This document shows positions 56,030 to 64,000 of a DNA stretch of 64,000 bases, one piece after another. Position 1 is the first letter of the stretch. Every line of letters starts with the position of its first letter. Under the pieces are notes generated by a model. It made no database searches. It was given only the letters and a program-made list of their open reading frames with translations, and was not told the origin of the DNA. A program made the position numbers and the translations under genes. Source of the DNA: Lachnospiraceae oral taxon 107 str. F0167 (GTDB lineage Bacteria > Bacillota > Clostridia > Lachnospirales > Lachnospiraceae); contig GL890586.1 in assembly GCA_000209465.1 (NCBI GenBank), positions 116,778 through 180,777 of the forward strand, in the 5' to 3' direction.

Positions 56030-56053
56030 AAAAAGTGCTCCAATAAAGGGCAC
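56030..56053 (-). terminator. Terminator of the IS66 transposase genes
   Basis: GTGCCC/GGAGCAC-type hairpin (56035-56053), followed on the minus strand by TTTTTT, 15 bases after the tnpC stop. Confidence 0.65.
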
Positions 56054-56067
56054 CATAGTTTATTTGT

Positions 56068-57609
56068 TTATTGCTTACATTCTTCCTTTACATCCGGTGA
56101 CCAGGGCATTAAACCCTCTAAAAGTTCAGGTTCGGACTGCCACTGTGTATCCGGCATATACATGAGAAGATATTGTAAGTAGGTATAGACATTCAAGCCG
56201 TTTCCCTTTGCTGTCTCTACAATACTATAGACAGCTGCACTTGCAGATTCTCCTTTGGGAGTGTCTGCAAAAAGCCAATTCTTGCAACCTACTGTAAACG
56301 GACGAATTGCATTCTCGGCAGCATTATTGGAAATAGAACATCTTCCATCAAGCAGATAATTCTCCATATATGGGCGCTGGTTATTAGCATAAACAAGAGC
56401 TTTTCCAAGTGCAGAGCCTTTTAATACCGTTATGGAATCAATCCAACACCAAAAAGACTCAAGAACAGGTTTTTCCAACTCCAGGCGCTTACTATATCGT
56501 TCTTCAGATGTTAAGTTTTTAAGGCTGTCTTCAATGTGAAACAGCTGATCACAGTAATTCCTTCCGATTTCAGCAAGGGTGAGTGGTGCATCCTGTGAAC
56601 TCTTAGATGGAATCGCTTCTATAAACTTTCTCCTAAGGTGGGCCCAGCACCCACATCTGATCATATCAGAAAGTTTATTATAACCGGAGTATCCATCAGA
56701 GTGAAAGTATCCTTTGAAACCTTTCAGGAATTCCACTGCATGTTTACCATTTCTTGAAGGCTGATAATCATAAAGAATTATGGATGGCTTGTCGTCATTT
56801 CCGGTTCTATATAGCCACATATAAGACTTTGTCTGTGGTGCCTTGTCTTTTTCTTTAAGCACCTGAACAACTGTCTCATCGCAATGCACTATATCACGCT
56901 CAAGGAGCTTTTTGTGCAGATGAGATACTAGGGGCTTTAGATAATCCTCACTGCAACGGATTATCCAGTTTGCCATAGTGGGACGGCTGAGGGCGATTCC
57001 CAGTTGTTCCCAGTCTTTCTCCTGCCTATAAAGAGGCATACCGTTCACATACTTTTGATACATGACATTGGCCACTGAGCTTGGGGAAGCCAACGAATGG
57101 TTCATCAGTGATGAAGGTGTGGGTGCCTTCATTATATAAGGATAAGCTGTATGCTTACATTTGGGACACTCATATACAGTTTGAACATAGCGAACAATTC
57201 GAAGTTTTGCAGGAATGTACTCTAATTCTTCCCTGACAAATTTTGTGCCAAGGACTTTAAGCTTTGTATTGCAATTACCACAGTATTGGTCTTCTTCAAC
57301 AAGGGTACATACTACTTCACGAACAGGGAGGTCTTTTAAAATCTCATCTCGTTTTGTTTTAGATGCTCTGCGCTTATACCCCTTTACATCTTCTTCAATG
57401 GGCTCAGATACATCGGCATTTGCCTCTACCTCAGCCTCATTAAACAAAGAAAGTTGACCTTCAGACTGCTTTTTAGAAGTCTTCTCACTTGAAGACGCAA
57501 ATTTACCTTTACGAATTATTGAAAGCATTTCAGTAAGATTTTTTACTTGATTTTGAAGGTCCTTTATTGTGTTTTAAAGGTGCGCTATATAAGCATCTTT
57601 GTTTTGCAT
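56068..57609 (-). pseudogene. tnpC: IS66 transposase TnpC with in-frame stop
   Basis: The DDE transposase of IS66. It contains a zinc-finger-like CGNCNTKL...YECPKC region, the catalytic segments IVHCDETVVQVL and YFHSDGYSGYNK, and an NNAAENAIRPFTVGCKNWLF C-terminal block. The natural start is ATG 57609 with MQNKDAYIAHL, but codon 12 is TAA (57574-57576) where relatives have a sense codon. The downstream frame is intact to 56068. Restart at ATG 57528 would give 486 residues lacking the coiled-coil N-terminus, so activity is doubtful. Confidence 0.9.
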
Positions 57610-57698
57610 TTTATACATCCCTTATTGTTTTATTGAAACAATGATACCATAAAAAGTGCCAAAATTCCAATGTTTTTAAGGTTTTATATGTATTTTCT

Positions 57699-58055
57699 CT
57701 AACAAAAAGCCCCCTTCCCGGCAGGAAGAATTACTGATTTTTGCTCTATTGAAAGTCCCTCCATCAGCCACCGAAACTGTTGCCGGGAAATAGATTTCAA
57801 ATCATTTTCATGGCGTGACCATCGAAAACTGCCATTCTCTAAACGCTTATACAAAAGCACAAAACCATCTTTTTCCCAAAGTAATGCCTTAATACGATCG
57901 CACCGCTTTCCGCAAAAAAGAAACAGTGCTGAATTAAAGGGGTCCATTTGAAACTGTTGCTGAACCATAGCTGCAAGACCATCAATGGACTTTCGCATGT
58001 CTGTGTAGCCACAAGCTATGTAAATGTTCTCAGCAACACTAATGTCGCCTAGCAT
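57699..58055 (-). CDS. tnpB: IS66 accessory protein TnpB (Orf2)
   Basis: A 118-residue IS66 Orf2 protein. Characteristic segments are IYIACGYTDMRKSIDGLAAMV, FCGKRCDRIKALLWEKDGFVL and FRWLMEGLSIEQ. Needed with TnpA and TnpC for transposition. Overlaps tnpA by 7 bases. Confidence 0.96.
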   Translation of the reverse strand: MLGDISVAENIYIACGYTDMRKSIDGLAAMVQQQFQMDPFNSALFLFCGKRCDRIKALLWEKDGFVLLYKRLENGSFRWSRHENDLKSISRQQFRWLMEGLSIEQKSVILPAGKGAFC

Positions 58056-58408
58056 ATGCTATTCAGTGCAGACAGTACTGCCTGAATGGTTTGCTGACAT
58101 GTTCCTTCGCAAATCTCAACAGTTGCATTTGATAAGTGAACAATAATCTTGGCATTTGTAGATGGTAAAGATGACATAATATCTATCTTTTTAAAAATAG
58201 CCGGTTTCTCCAAGGATTCTGAAGAAATGGGAAGTGTTGCACACAGTTGTTCACGAAGGCGCTTTAAGTTTCTGTAATAGGTTTGTTCACATATGCCATT
58301 TGCCTTGCACCAAGAGGAGACAGTCATTTTGCTGGACTGACATTCTTTAATAAGTGCTTTCCATTGCTCTTGTTTTAAACGCTTTTTAACTTTTGTTATT
58401 TGATCCAT
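58049..58408 (-). CDS. tnpA: IS66 accessory protein TnpA (Orf1)
   Basis: A 119-residue protein with the IS66 Orf1 helix-turn-helix: EQWKALIKECQSSKMTVSSW and CKANGICEQTYYRNLKRLR. ATG 58408 has GGAGG 5 bases upstream. First gene of the element. Confidence 0.93.
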   Translation of the reverse strand: MDQITKVKKRLKQEQWKALIKECQSSKMTVSSWCKANGICEQTYYRNLKRLREQLCATLPISSESLEKPAIFKKIDIMSSLPSTNAKIIVHLSNATVEICEGTCQQTIQAVLSALNSIC

Positions 58409-58528
58409 AAGTACCTCCAACTTGCATTACTATACACTACTATAACTAAACAGTACTATACAGTTATTGGTACATATTATCTCATTATTATTGGTTGGAT
58501 ATAAGGCATTATCTTATAAGGCGCTTAC

Positions 58529-58740
58529 TTTTGAACTTTGAATTTTTATGAATTTACTTCCCTTTAATATTTATATCAACATACAGCCCAACTATTTCAT
58601 AGAAAGACATTTTATTCACATTGATGCATTATTTGGATGGAGATATTTGCGGTATATTAATGCTTTTTGTGTAAATAAAAATATTTATAGTATGGGGATT
58701 ATTATTTTTATAAAAAATGCATTTCATTACAAATAACCAT
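58529..58740. other. AT-rich stretch after IS66
   Basis: No supported gene. A 62-codon frame at 58548 has no SD and no recognisable content. Confidence 0.4.
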
Positions 58741-58786
58741 ACAGTTCATTACATTTTTCGCACAGTACATCATAATTTAGTATAAT
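58741..58786 (+). promoter_or_regulatory. LytTR (AgrA-type) direct repeat and -10 upstream of agrD
   Basis: ACAGTTCAT (58741-58749) and ACAGTACAT (58762-58770) are separated by exactly 12 bases, the geometry of AgrA/LytTR sites. TATAAT lies at 58781-58786, with no -35 consensus where the second repeat sits. This is the layout of an activator-dependent promoter, as at agr P2 of Staphylococcus. Confidence 0.7.
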
Positions 58787-58837
58787 CCAAAGCGTAACTT
58801 ATTAAAAAAAATATTGAAATAAATGGAGGCTTTAACT

Positions 58838-58981
58838 ATGAAAAGGTATTTATTGCTAATAAGTAAAGGTATTGCTCTATGCTCATTTGTATTTGCACTT
58901 TTTAATGCAAATTCAGCGTGTGCTTTTATTTATCATCAGCCTGAGTTACCTGACAAAGTGAAAAAGTTGCGTAAATTTTAA
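58838..58981 (+). CDS. agrD: AgrD-type cyclic lactone autoinducer prepeptide
   Basis: A 47-residue prepeptide. An amphipathic N-terminal leader (KRYLLLISKGIALCSFVFA) is followed by the core region NANSACAFIY and the conserved C-terminal recognition tail HQPELPDKVKKLRKF. The cysteine in SAC would form a thiolactone with the ring end, giving a ring such as CAFIY. This layout is diagnostic of clostridial AgrD. GGAGG precedes ATG 58838. The matching protease agrB starts 3 bases after the stop but is broken. Confidence 0.88.
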   Translation: MKRYLLLISKGIALCSFVFALFNANSACAFIYHQPELPDKVKKLRKF

Positions 58982-58984
58982 GTT

Positions 58985-59098
58985 ATGGAAAGGCTATCAA
59001 AAAAATCATACAATATGTGATCGAAAATAATATTTTTCTGGAAGATGATAAGGAAATTTATGCATTTGGATTAACACAAATGATAAGAGCTGTAGTGG
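58985..59098 (+). pseudogene. agrB: AgrB peptide protease, N-terminal fragment
   Basis: AgrB cleaves and cyclises AgrD. From ATG 58985 the sequence reads ERLSKK; adding one A to the A7 run (58999-59005) continues it as IIQYVIENNIFLEDDKEIY and AFGLTQMIRAVV, a typical AgrB start. The similarity ends near 59090-59100, where sequence of an IS1380-like transposase begins. The membrane protease domain with its His/Cys pair is absent, so no mature peptide can be made from this locus alone. Confidence 0.75.
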
Positions 59099-59617
59099 AT
59101 GATAACCGTGAGCCTGATAATGAAAGTTAAAACCTTCGCCTTCCTGCTTGCCGTAGGTGTTAAGCAGTGTAGAATCAAGGTCAAACAACATGTGCTCCGG
59201 AGCCTTAATAGAATAGACAATATCACGCATTTTTGCATTTATAGAATCAAGCTGTGTAAGAGTGTCGTTGTCCATTCTATTCCAAAAACGAGATAGTGTA
59301 GGTTGAGAAGCCAAGGCTTCTTTTTCCAAAATAGATGTTAATACCGGGTCATTAGTCAGTTCATCTGCACAATCATCCTCAAAATAGGCTGCTATAATTT
59401 GGTATAGCATCTGCATAAGGTTATCAGAATCTGTATGAATACGGCTGTTTGTATGGTCATTGGTTTTGAAGAGCTTTTTCACAAGCTTTATAAGACCTAC
59501 CTTTGCAGCAAATTCTTTGATGAGGAGCAGCCCTCCATCAGAAGAGAGATTTCCACCGTTAAAATTTATTTTAATTTTCTTGTTGCTTTCAAGTGAAATA
59601 GTGTTTAAAATTGACAT
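59095..59617 (-). pseudogene. IS1380-like transposase, truncated
   Basis: The N-terminal 170 or so residues of an IS1380-family DDE transposase. ATG 59617 is followed by NGGNLSSDGGLLLIKEF, DDCADELTNDPVLTSILEKE, QPTLSRFWNR and MLFDLDSTLLNTYGKQEG. It stops matching after HYQAHGYHP, where the antisense of agrB begins. The catalytic C-terminal half and one end of the element are lost, so this is a deletion relic inside agrB. Confidence 0.85.
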
Positions 59618-59798
59618 AAGAGGATTTCCTTTCCTTGGCATTGTTTTGATTTGACACCTTAATTTTACCAAGAAAGAGGTATTTTTTCTATTCACTTTTT
59701 TGGTGAAAGTAAGAAAGTTTTGTAAATGCAGTAATTATGTGGCTTTCAGCCGCAGACATAGCTATGCTATGAATAATTTAGGATTAGTGGGTGTAATT

Positions 59799-60221
59799 AT
59801 GATATTCTATAAGAATAGTTTATTTTTAATTTTGTTATTAAGTGCTTTATATTTATCAGGTTGTGAAAAAACACAAAATAATGGTTCTATTTTGTATTAT
59901 GAACAAAATAAATTTGAAGTAGATAGTAAGCAACTTATTGATAATAGGTATTATATTATAAATAATAGTGATAATTACAATTTTTATTATCGAACTTATG
60001 GAGATATTATCTTTTATTCAAAGCTCAAAGTAAATGTTATAACATATGAGAACAGTATATTAAAAATTAATTTAAAGGCTATTCCAGTTTACAGCGATGA
60101 TGAAGTATCTTCAGAAATATTTGTTAATATCCCTAATTTTAAGGAGAATGTTGATAAAGTAATAGTTGATGTCAATAGTGATACTGCAGAAGAAGTATAT
60201 CATGGAGAAAGTAGATTATAG
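59799..60221 (+). CDS. Putative lipoprotein, unknown
   Basis: A 140-residue protein with a lipoprotein signal peptide (FYKNSLFLILLLSALYLSGC; lipobox LSGC) and a beta-rich mature part. ATG 59799 is chosen because the signal peptide starts there, though the upstream GGGTG is a weak SD; the ORF extends to 59700 without sense. No domain recognised. Confidence 0.6.
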   Translation: MIFYKNSLFLILLLSALYLSGCEKTQNNGSILYYEQNKFEVDSKQLIDNRYYIINNSDNYNFYYRTYGDIIFYSKLKVNVITYENSILKINLKAIPVYSDDEVSSEIFVNIPNFKENVDKVIVDVNSDTAEEVYHGESRL

Positions 60222-60299
60222 ACAAAGCAAATTTTATCTATGATAAATATTTTGTTAGATAATAATTTTAAAATTAATATTGAAAAGAATAATGATTAT

Positions 60300-60515
60300 A
60301 TGAAAAATATCAGCAAAATTATGGTAATGGCTTTAAGTTGTTTTATGATTGCAATCCAAATAACTAATAATATTTATGCTGATGAAGAAAACACAAGTAC
60401 AGAGTACCAATCATTACAAGTTGGCGATTCATATTCAGTTATTGAAGATATTGATGCACTTGGCTTTCCAGCAGATTATGATGACTTTGTTGATAAAATA
60501 AAGGAAATAAAAGCT
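60300..60515 (+). pseudogene. N-terminal fragment of a secreted protein
   Basis: ATG 60300 begins a signal peptide (KNISKIMVMALSCFMIAIQ, cleavage after IYA) followed by LQVGDSYSVIEDIDALGF. Recognisable sequence ends near 60510, where antisense of a relaxase gene begins, so the ORF's last 25 residues are chimeric. The rest of this gene is lost or displaced by the mobilisation module. Confidence 0.5.
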
Positions 60516-61542
60516 TGCTTTATCCGATCTAATAATTGTTGCCTGTCTGAGGCTGCCTTCTTTAATTTTAATTCCAGTTCTTCATAGGTGTTTATGCCAT
60601 ATCTTCTCATTTCATTTAAGGATGAAGCCATTGTTTTCATGTTATGTTTACCTGCCCACACTTCATAACCTTTTGAGGATTTTACCTTTTCATTGTTCTT
60701 TATATTTACAATAGTATCCGGCTTTTTATAAGAGAGTTTGTTATAAAGCTGTTCTTTATTATAAATCTGCTGTTTGGTCGGATCTTCAATTCTTTCTTTA
60801 ATTCGCTCTTTGGTATAATCTTCTCCAAGTACATTTGCCTTTGTCCTTGTAAATCTTTCTGTATCTTTTTTGTCTTTATGGCGGAATGAAAGATACTTTC
60901 CAATCTTAATTTCATATCCTAAATCTTCCATTGCTTTTAAAAATTCTTCGTAAGTACCGGACTTTAGAATTGCTTTATTAATGGCAAGGTGAAGTCTGTT
61001 TTTCCAAGAACTGCCTTTCTTAAATTCCATATATTCAATATAGCTTTTACCGTTTGTGGAATATCTGTTCTTGAATTTTTTATAGTTTTCATCAATGACA
61101 GATAAACCGTTTTCCTTACAAATTTCATCACTGACAGTTCTGATTTGATGATAACTTCTTTTGTTGCTTTGATACGCCTTACCATTTGCAAAACTTACAT
61201 TATTAAATATAACATGATTATGAAGATGCCCCTTATCTATATGGGTAGTGAGTACATACTCATACTTTCCTTGAAAGACTTTTTCGCATAGTTCAAGACC
61301 TATTTTGTGTGCCTGCTCTGGTGTGGTTTCTCCGGGAGCGAAAGATTGAATTAAATGCCTTGCCAATATTTTTGCCTTGGAGTTACATTCCCTTTTCGTC
61401 TGCTCAAACTCAAGATGAGCCAGCTTAGAATTGCAGTTAAAAGAGGAAATAAGGATTTTCTCATCAGTTTTATCAGCATTCATGATGTAGTTTAGGGCTA
61501 AGTGCAAAGTTTTTTTATGGGATGAATCTTTGTAACAGCCAT
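60476..61542 (-). pseudogene. MobA/MobL-type relaxase, frameshifted and 3'-truncated
   Basis: Nicks oriT to start conjugative mobilisation. The start is ATG 61542 (MAVTKIHPIKK, overlapping the mobC stop as TAATG), but the T7 run at 61510-61516 (A7 in the gene) lacks one base; eight A would continue as TLHLALNYIMNADKTDEK. The relaxase histidine motif HIDKGHLHNHVIF is intact. The frame then follows the family to SDRQQLLDRIK, where it meets unrelated DNA near 60515 and stops at 60476. The C-terminal half is missing. Confidence 0.85.
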
Positions 61543-61910
61543 TATATCTCCTCCGTATTTATGGTTTCTAAATTTCCAAGGTCATATAGTTTTTTTCGCA
61601 GAGAGTAAATATCTTTCCCCTGCTTTTTTAGCAGCTCTTGTATATCAAGGATGTCATCTTTATAAATCACTGCGGTGGAATTTACCCGCTTTGCAATCTG
61701 ATTGATACTACCGGTTATTCTGCCGATATTTGAGGAAAGTTCTCTAAAAGCTGTCATATCCAATACAAAAATATCCTTGCCTAAGATGCATTTCATAATA
61801 AATTGACGCAAAGTTTTACAACCGGAGAGCCTATATTTTTTCTCCAAAACCTTTAGTTCATCATCTGAAAGCATTAAATAAATGCCATGAGTTCTTACTC
61901 TGTTTGCCAT
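61542..61910 (-). CDS. mobC: MobC-family mobilisation protein
   Basis: A 122-residue relaxosome accessory protein. N-terminal RHH-like part (HGIYLMLSDDELKVLEKKYRL) and the MobC signature with SSNIGRITGSINQIAKRVN. ATG 61910 has GGAGG 7 bases upstream. The pair MobC-relaxase overlaps by one base. Typical of small mobilisable elements in Lachnospiraceae. Confidence 0.88.
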   Translation of the reverse strand: MANRVRTHGIYLMLSDDELKVLEKKYRLSGCKTLRQFIMKCILGKDIFVLDMTAFRELSSNIGRITGSINQIAKRVNSTAVIYKDDILDIQELLKKQGKDIYSLRKKLYDLGNLETINTEEI

Positions 61911-61945
61911 GTCAAAACCTCCAAATCCTAAAAACAGCAAAAGAA

Positions 61946-61987
61946 AAAACCTGTAGAATCAAGTACTAAGCTTGACTTACAGGTTTT
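61946..61987 (-). terminator. Hairpin upstream of mobC
   Basis: AAAACCTGTA/TACAGGTTTT (61946-61955 with 61978-61987) with an inner TCAAG/CTTGA stem. On the minus strand it leads into TTTTTTC, so it may terminate leftward transcription arriving at mobC; its position just upstream of mobC also fits an oriT-type structure. Confidence 0.5.
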
Positions 61988-61996
61988 GCTTTATAG

Positions 61997-62155
61997 TATA
62001 TTTCTAAATCAGAAATCTCCTGTAGAGAGATAGATGTGTACAAAAAAACAGAAAATGGGACATACCGTTTGAATGTAAAACTTGTTTCAGAAAATAATCA
62101 ACAATATTATGTTGATGCAGTTTCGGGAGATTTAGAAACAGTAGAAATAGAATAA
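61997..62155 (+). pseudogene. C-terminal fragment with a PepSY-like end
   Basis: An open frame without an ATG that reads YKKTENGTYRLNVKLVSEN and QQYYVDAVSGDLE before a stop. The YVDAVSGDLE pattern is PepSY-like. It may be the displaced tail of the secreted gene whose N-terminus is at 60300, since both are on the plus strand and flank the mobilisation genes. Confidence 0.4.
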
Positions 62156-62162
62156 TTATATT

Positions 62163-62205
62163 AAATCTCTGAGGATAAATGAATATTTTTCTTCAGAGAT
62201 TTTTA
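62163..62205 (+). terminator. Terminator after the PepSY-like fragment
   Basis: AAATCTCTGA/TCAGAGATTT (62163-62172 with 62193-62202) followed by T residues. Confidence 0.8.
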
Positions 62206-62218
62206 CGGGAGGTACTGT

Positions 62219-63423
62219 ATGATGAAGTCATTTTCGCTTTATACCTTAATAATTATAGTTTTATTGACTGCATGTTCTAAACAGGAGGTTTTAGAAAATA
62301 CCCAAAATTCTGCCGGTATAAATGTTGATGAATCGGAAACCTCAGTTTATGATTTTACTGATAATCAACTTACCGATGCGCAAGTAAGGGAATTGGAAAA
62401 TCTTATAACACCCATGGAGATGGAAACTCCTGAAATAAACTATACAGATATGGAACAGGATCTTTTATCAGTCTATACGGAACCTATAAAAAATGATTAT
62501 AAGTTTTGGGGTCGCCTTTCAAATGACGGATATTGCTACATTCTCGGCATATCAAAACAGGAAGAACCTGTTTTAAAAGATTTAGATTATAGACTTGATG
62601 AAAGTACTGGATATATTCAGTTGGGACATTGGATCGTTGAAGGGGAAAGCTTTGAAAAAGTAGTGGATCTTTTAAAGGTGCGTTCTTTTTGGAAAAGCAA
62701 AGACGGAAGACTTTTATACTTAGGTATTAAGCAGTATTCTGATTTGGATGATATAAAATATTCCGATTTGGGAGAGGTTTTTGATGCAATAGTTAACAAA
62801 GACAGATTGGAATATATTAACCAATTACACGAAAAGCATTTTAGGGCTATTGAGCCATTCGGGACTTCGTACATAGCTATGTATAAATGGAAGCATGGAG
62901 AAGATTTTATGCATATAAGCCGATTTCACCTGATGAGCTTGGTATAATTACAAGTGATAAGACCCCGGTTCCCCCGGAAATAATAGATGGTCAATATGTA
63001 CACTTGTGTAATGATGAGGGAGAAGGTATACCCTTTATCCATATGAATCAATCTCTTTATAAAATGGTTAAAGATTTTTACGAGGTTCGTTCTTTAAATG
63101 AAATTACGGATATTTCTTCCATAAAAAGGATTCGAAAAAACCCGGAAAAATGGCAGAACAAGGTTCTAAACATAGAAGATGCGGATTCTGTTAATGAAAT
63201 AGTAAAGGTTTTAAAAAATTCCGAGGTATATTATTTAGGGGCAACATCTTATGAGGATTTGTTGATTCTTACAAAAAAAGATGGAAGTGAAATAGAATTG
63301 CAGATCCCGCCGTACTACCCTGAATTATTTACCGGAGAAGGGTTTATTTTGGGAGATGCCGTTTATTACAGCCCCGGAAGGGAAGAATGGCTTGAATTAA
63401 TGGATAAATATTTTAATAAGTGA
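62219..63423 (+). pseudogene. Large lipoprotein, single-base frameshift
   Basis: Two overlapping ORFs form one protein of about 400 residues. The first has a lipoprotein signal (LLTACS lipobox near residue 19) and ends correctly at KWKHGEDF. The second resumes with YAYKPISPDELGIITS. One T added to the T4 run at 62905-62908 joins them. The two halves contain a related segment (FEKVVDLLKVRSFWKSKDG against VNEIVKVLKNSEVYYLGAT), suggesting internal duplication. GGGAGG precedes ATG 62219. Function unknown. Confidence 0.65.
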
Positions 63424-63521
63424 TATTTTGCAAAATTTTTATATATGCTCTATTGTTTAATGGATATGCTGCCTTTTTGGTAGAAAAGACAGATAATATA
63501 AAAGCTTTTTTGAAGAAATAA
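63420..63521 (+). CDS. Possible small hydrophobic ORF, 33 residues
   Basis: GTG 63420 overlaps the lipoprotein stop (GTGA) and encodes FCKIFIYALLFNGYAAFLVEK then a stop at 63521. One membrane helix. Coupling by stop-start overlap is the only support. Confidence 0.2.
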   Translation: MIFCKIFIYALLFNGYAAFLVEKTDNIKAFLKK

Positions 63522-63648
63522 AGAGTAGAGGCAATAGAGTATTAAGCGGTTATAATTTTCAGTCATGTAACTATTAAATTTTATGAATGTAAATGTGGAG
63601 CTTTATAGAACTATCCTAAACTGAAAATAGAATATGTATTATTTATTA

Positions 63649-63690
63649 GAGGATTTCGCATGCCAAAATGCAGGAGTCCTCCTTTTTTTG
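63649..63690 (+). terminator. Leader terminator (attenuator) of the sigma-like gene
   Basis: GAGGA/TCCTC (63649-63653 with 63677-63681) with an inner GCAT/ATGC stem, then C and TTTTTTT. It precedes the start codon by 50 bases, so it probably attenuates the gene. An in-frame ATG at 63634 runs through the hairpin and could encode a leader peptide. The remaining gap from 63522 shows nothing else. Confidence 0.7.
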
Positions 63691-63738
63691 TTCAAAAAAT
63701 CGGATTTGAAATTTTGGATGAAAAGGAGGATTTCACAA

Positions 63739-64000
63739 ATGACAGATGATAGAAAATATATCTATGTAAAAGGTGAAAAGATATATGTATCCGATGAAAT
63801 ATATAAAGCATATAAGAAGCAAGTCAATCATGAGGCTTATTTAAATAAATCAGATAAAAAACATAAGGTTTACGGGTATGAGGATTACAAGATTGATTTG
63901 AATTCCATTGTAGATGAAGATGTGGATATTGAAAAAATACATTGAAACTAAAAATAGAGAATACAAGGATCTATATCAGGCACTGCGAAAGCTAAATGAT
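63739..64000 (+). pseudogene. Sigma-70-like regulator of an integrative element, frameshifted, runs off window
   Basis: ATG 63739 (SD AAGGAGG) begins MTDDRKYIYVKGEKIYVSD and EIYKAYKKQVNHEAYL, the N-terminus typical of sigma-factor-like proteins on Tn916/Tn1549-type elements. The frame stops at 63943, but removing one A from the A6 run (63932-63937) continues it as KYIETKNREYKDLYQALRKL to the window edge. The element itself would lie to the right. Confidence 0.5.

Larger units (their letters stand above)
55967..58528 (-). mobile_element. IS66-family insertion sequence
   Basis: A complete 2.56-kb element bounded by inverted repeats GTAAGCGCC...ATGCCTTATAT (55967-55996 and complement at 58499-58528) with about 24 of 30 matches. 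It carries tnpA, tnpB and tnpC on the minus strand. An 8-bp target duplication expected for IS66 is not visible (left flank AAAGAGGG, right flank TTTTGAAC), which hints at later rearrangement or recombination between copies. Confidence 0.92.

Noticed and set aside
58548..58736. 62-codon ORF between IS66 and agrD
   Set aside because: It has no SD, low-complexity AT-driven composition, and it abuts the agrD operator region.
1..64000. tRNA, rRNA or known riboswitch genes
   Set aside because: Reading the intergenic regions on both strands, I found no cloverleaf with a GTTCGA-type arm, no rRNA sequence and no riboswitch core I recognise; a covariance-model scan would be decisive.

Overview
The window is AT-rich DNA from a low-GC Gram-positive anaerobe. 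Gene content and gene order (dimeric glycyl-tRNA synthetase, IreB-RuvX-DUF1292 cluster, RNase J with a long Lys/Ala-rich N-terminal extension, SUF operon ending in SufU, Agr-type peptide signalling) fit the Clostridia, most likely Lachnospiraceae. A genus such as Lachnoanaerobaculum is only a guess. Most genes have strong AGGAGG-type ribosome binding sites, and several start at TTG or GTG.

From 1 to about 29.3 kb the DNA is dense core genome, almost all on the plus strand. It holds a cysteine desulfurase-ThiI pair for tRNA thiolation, MtaB, ireB-ruvX-DUF1292, RNase J, an MltG-like stub followed by the tRNA wobble-uridine genes trmR and trhP, a YdcF-like protein, an M16C protease, era-recO, glutamate dehydrogenase, the sufCBDSU iron-sulfur operon, a lipoprotein, glyS, leuS and a three-gene ECF transporter with a dyad over its promoter.

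From 29.6 to 33.8 kb a minus-strand block carries an AlbA_2/Schlafen-type ATP-binding regulator, two unrecognised proteins, a membrane methyltransferase and ychF. From 34.1 to 45.0 kb core genes resume: an orphan DinJ-like antitoxin, signal peptidase I, lgt (frameshifted), rluF, ligA, metA, a lactonase-fold protein, aroC, a GH13 enzyme and an alpha/beta hydrolase. At 45.1-46.0 kb lies a tandem pair of paralogous unknown genes. At 46.4-50.7 kb is a polyamine-uptake operon (XRE-cupin regulator plus potABCD).

From 51 kb to the end the character changes to accessory DNA with loose spacing and many broken genes: a DUF3796 membrane protein, small hydrophobic ORFs, a frameshifted gene, a BspA-type leucine-rich-repeat protein, a probable toxin tail with its immunity gene, an IS66 element, a remnant agr quorum-sensing locus (intact agrD behind a LytTR-type direct repeat, with agrB cut off by an IS1380-like transposase fragment), orphan lipoproteins, a truncated MobC/relaxase module and the start of an integrative-element sigma-like gene.

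The most interesting points are the cryptic agr locus, which is easily missed because agrD is only 47 codons, and an 11-base motif shared between the promoter of the AlbA_2 regulator and a fourfold in-frame repeat inside its own coding region. Seven otherwise recognisable reading frames are each shifted by one base in or beside a homopolymer run (six apparent losses, one apparent gain). This should be resolved as sequencing error or real decay before any of these genes is called dead.
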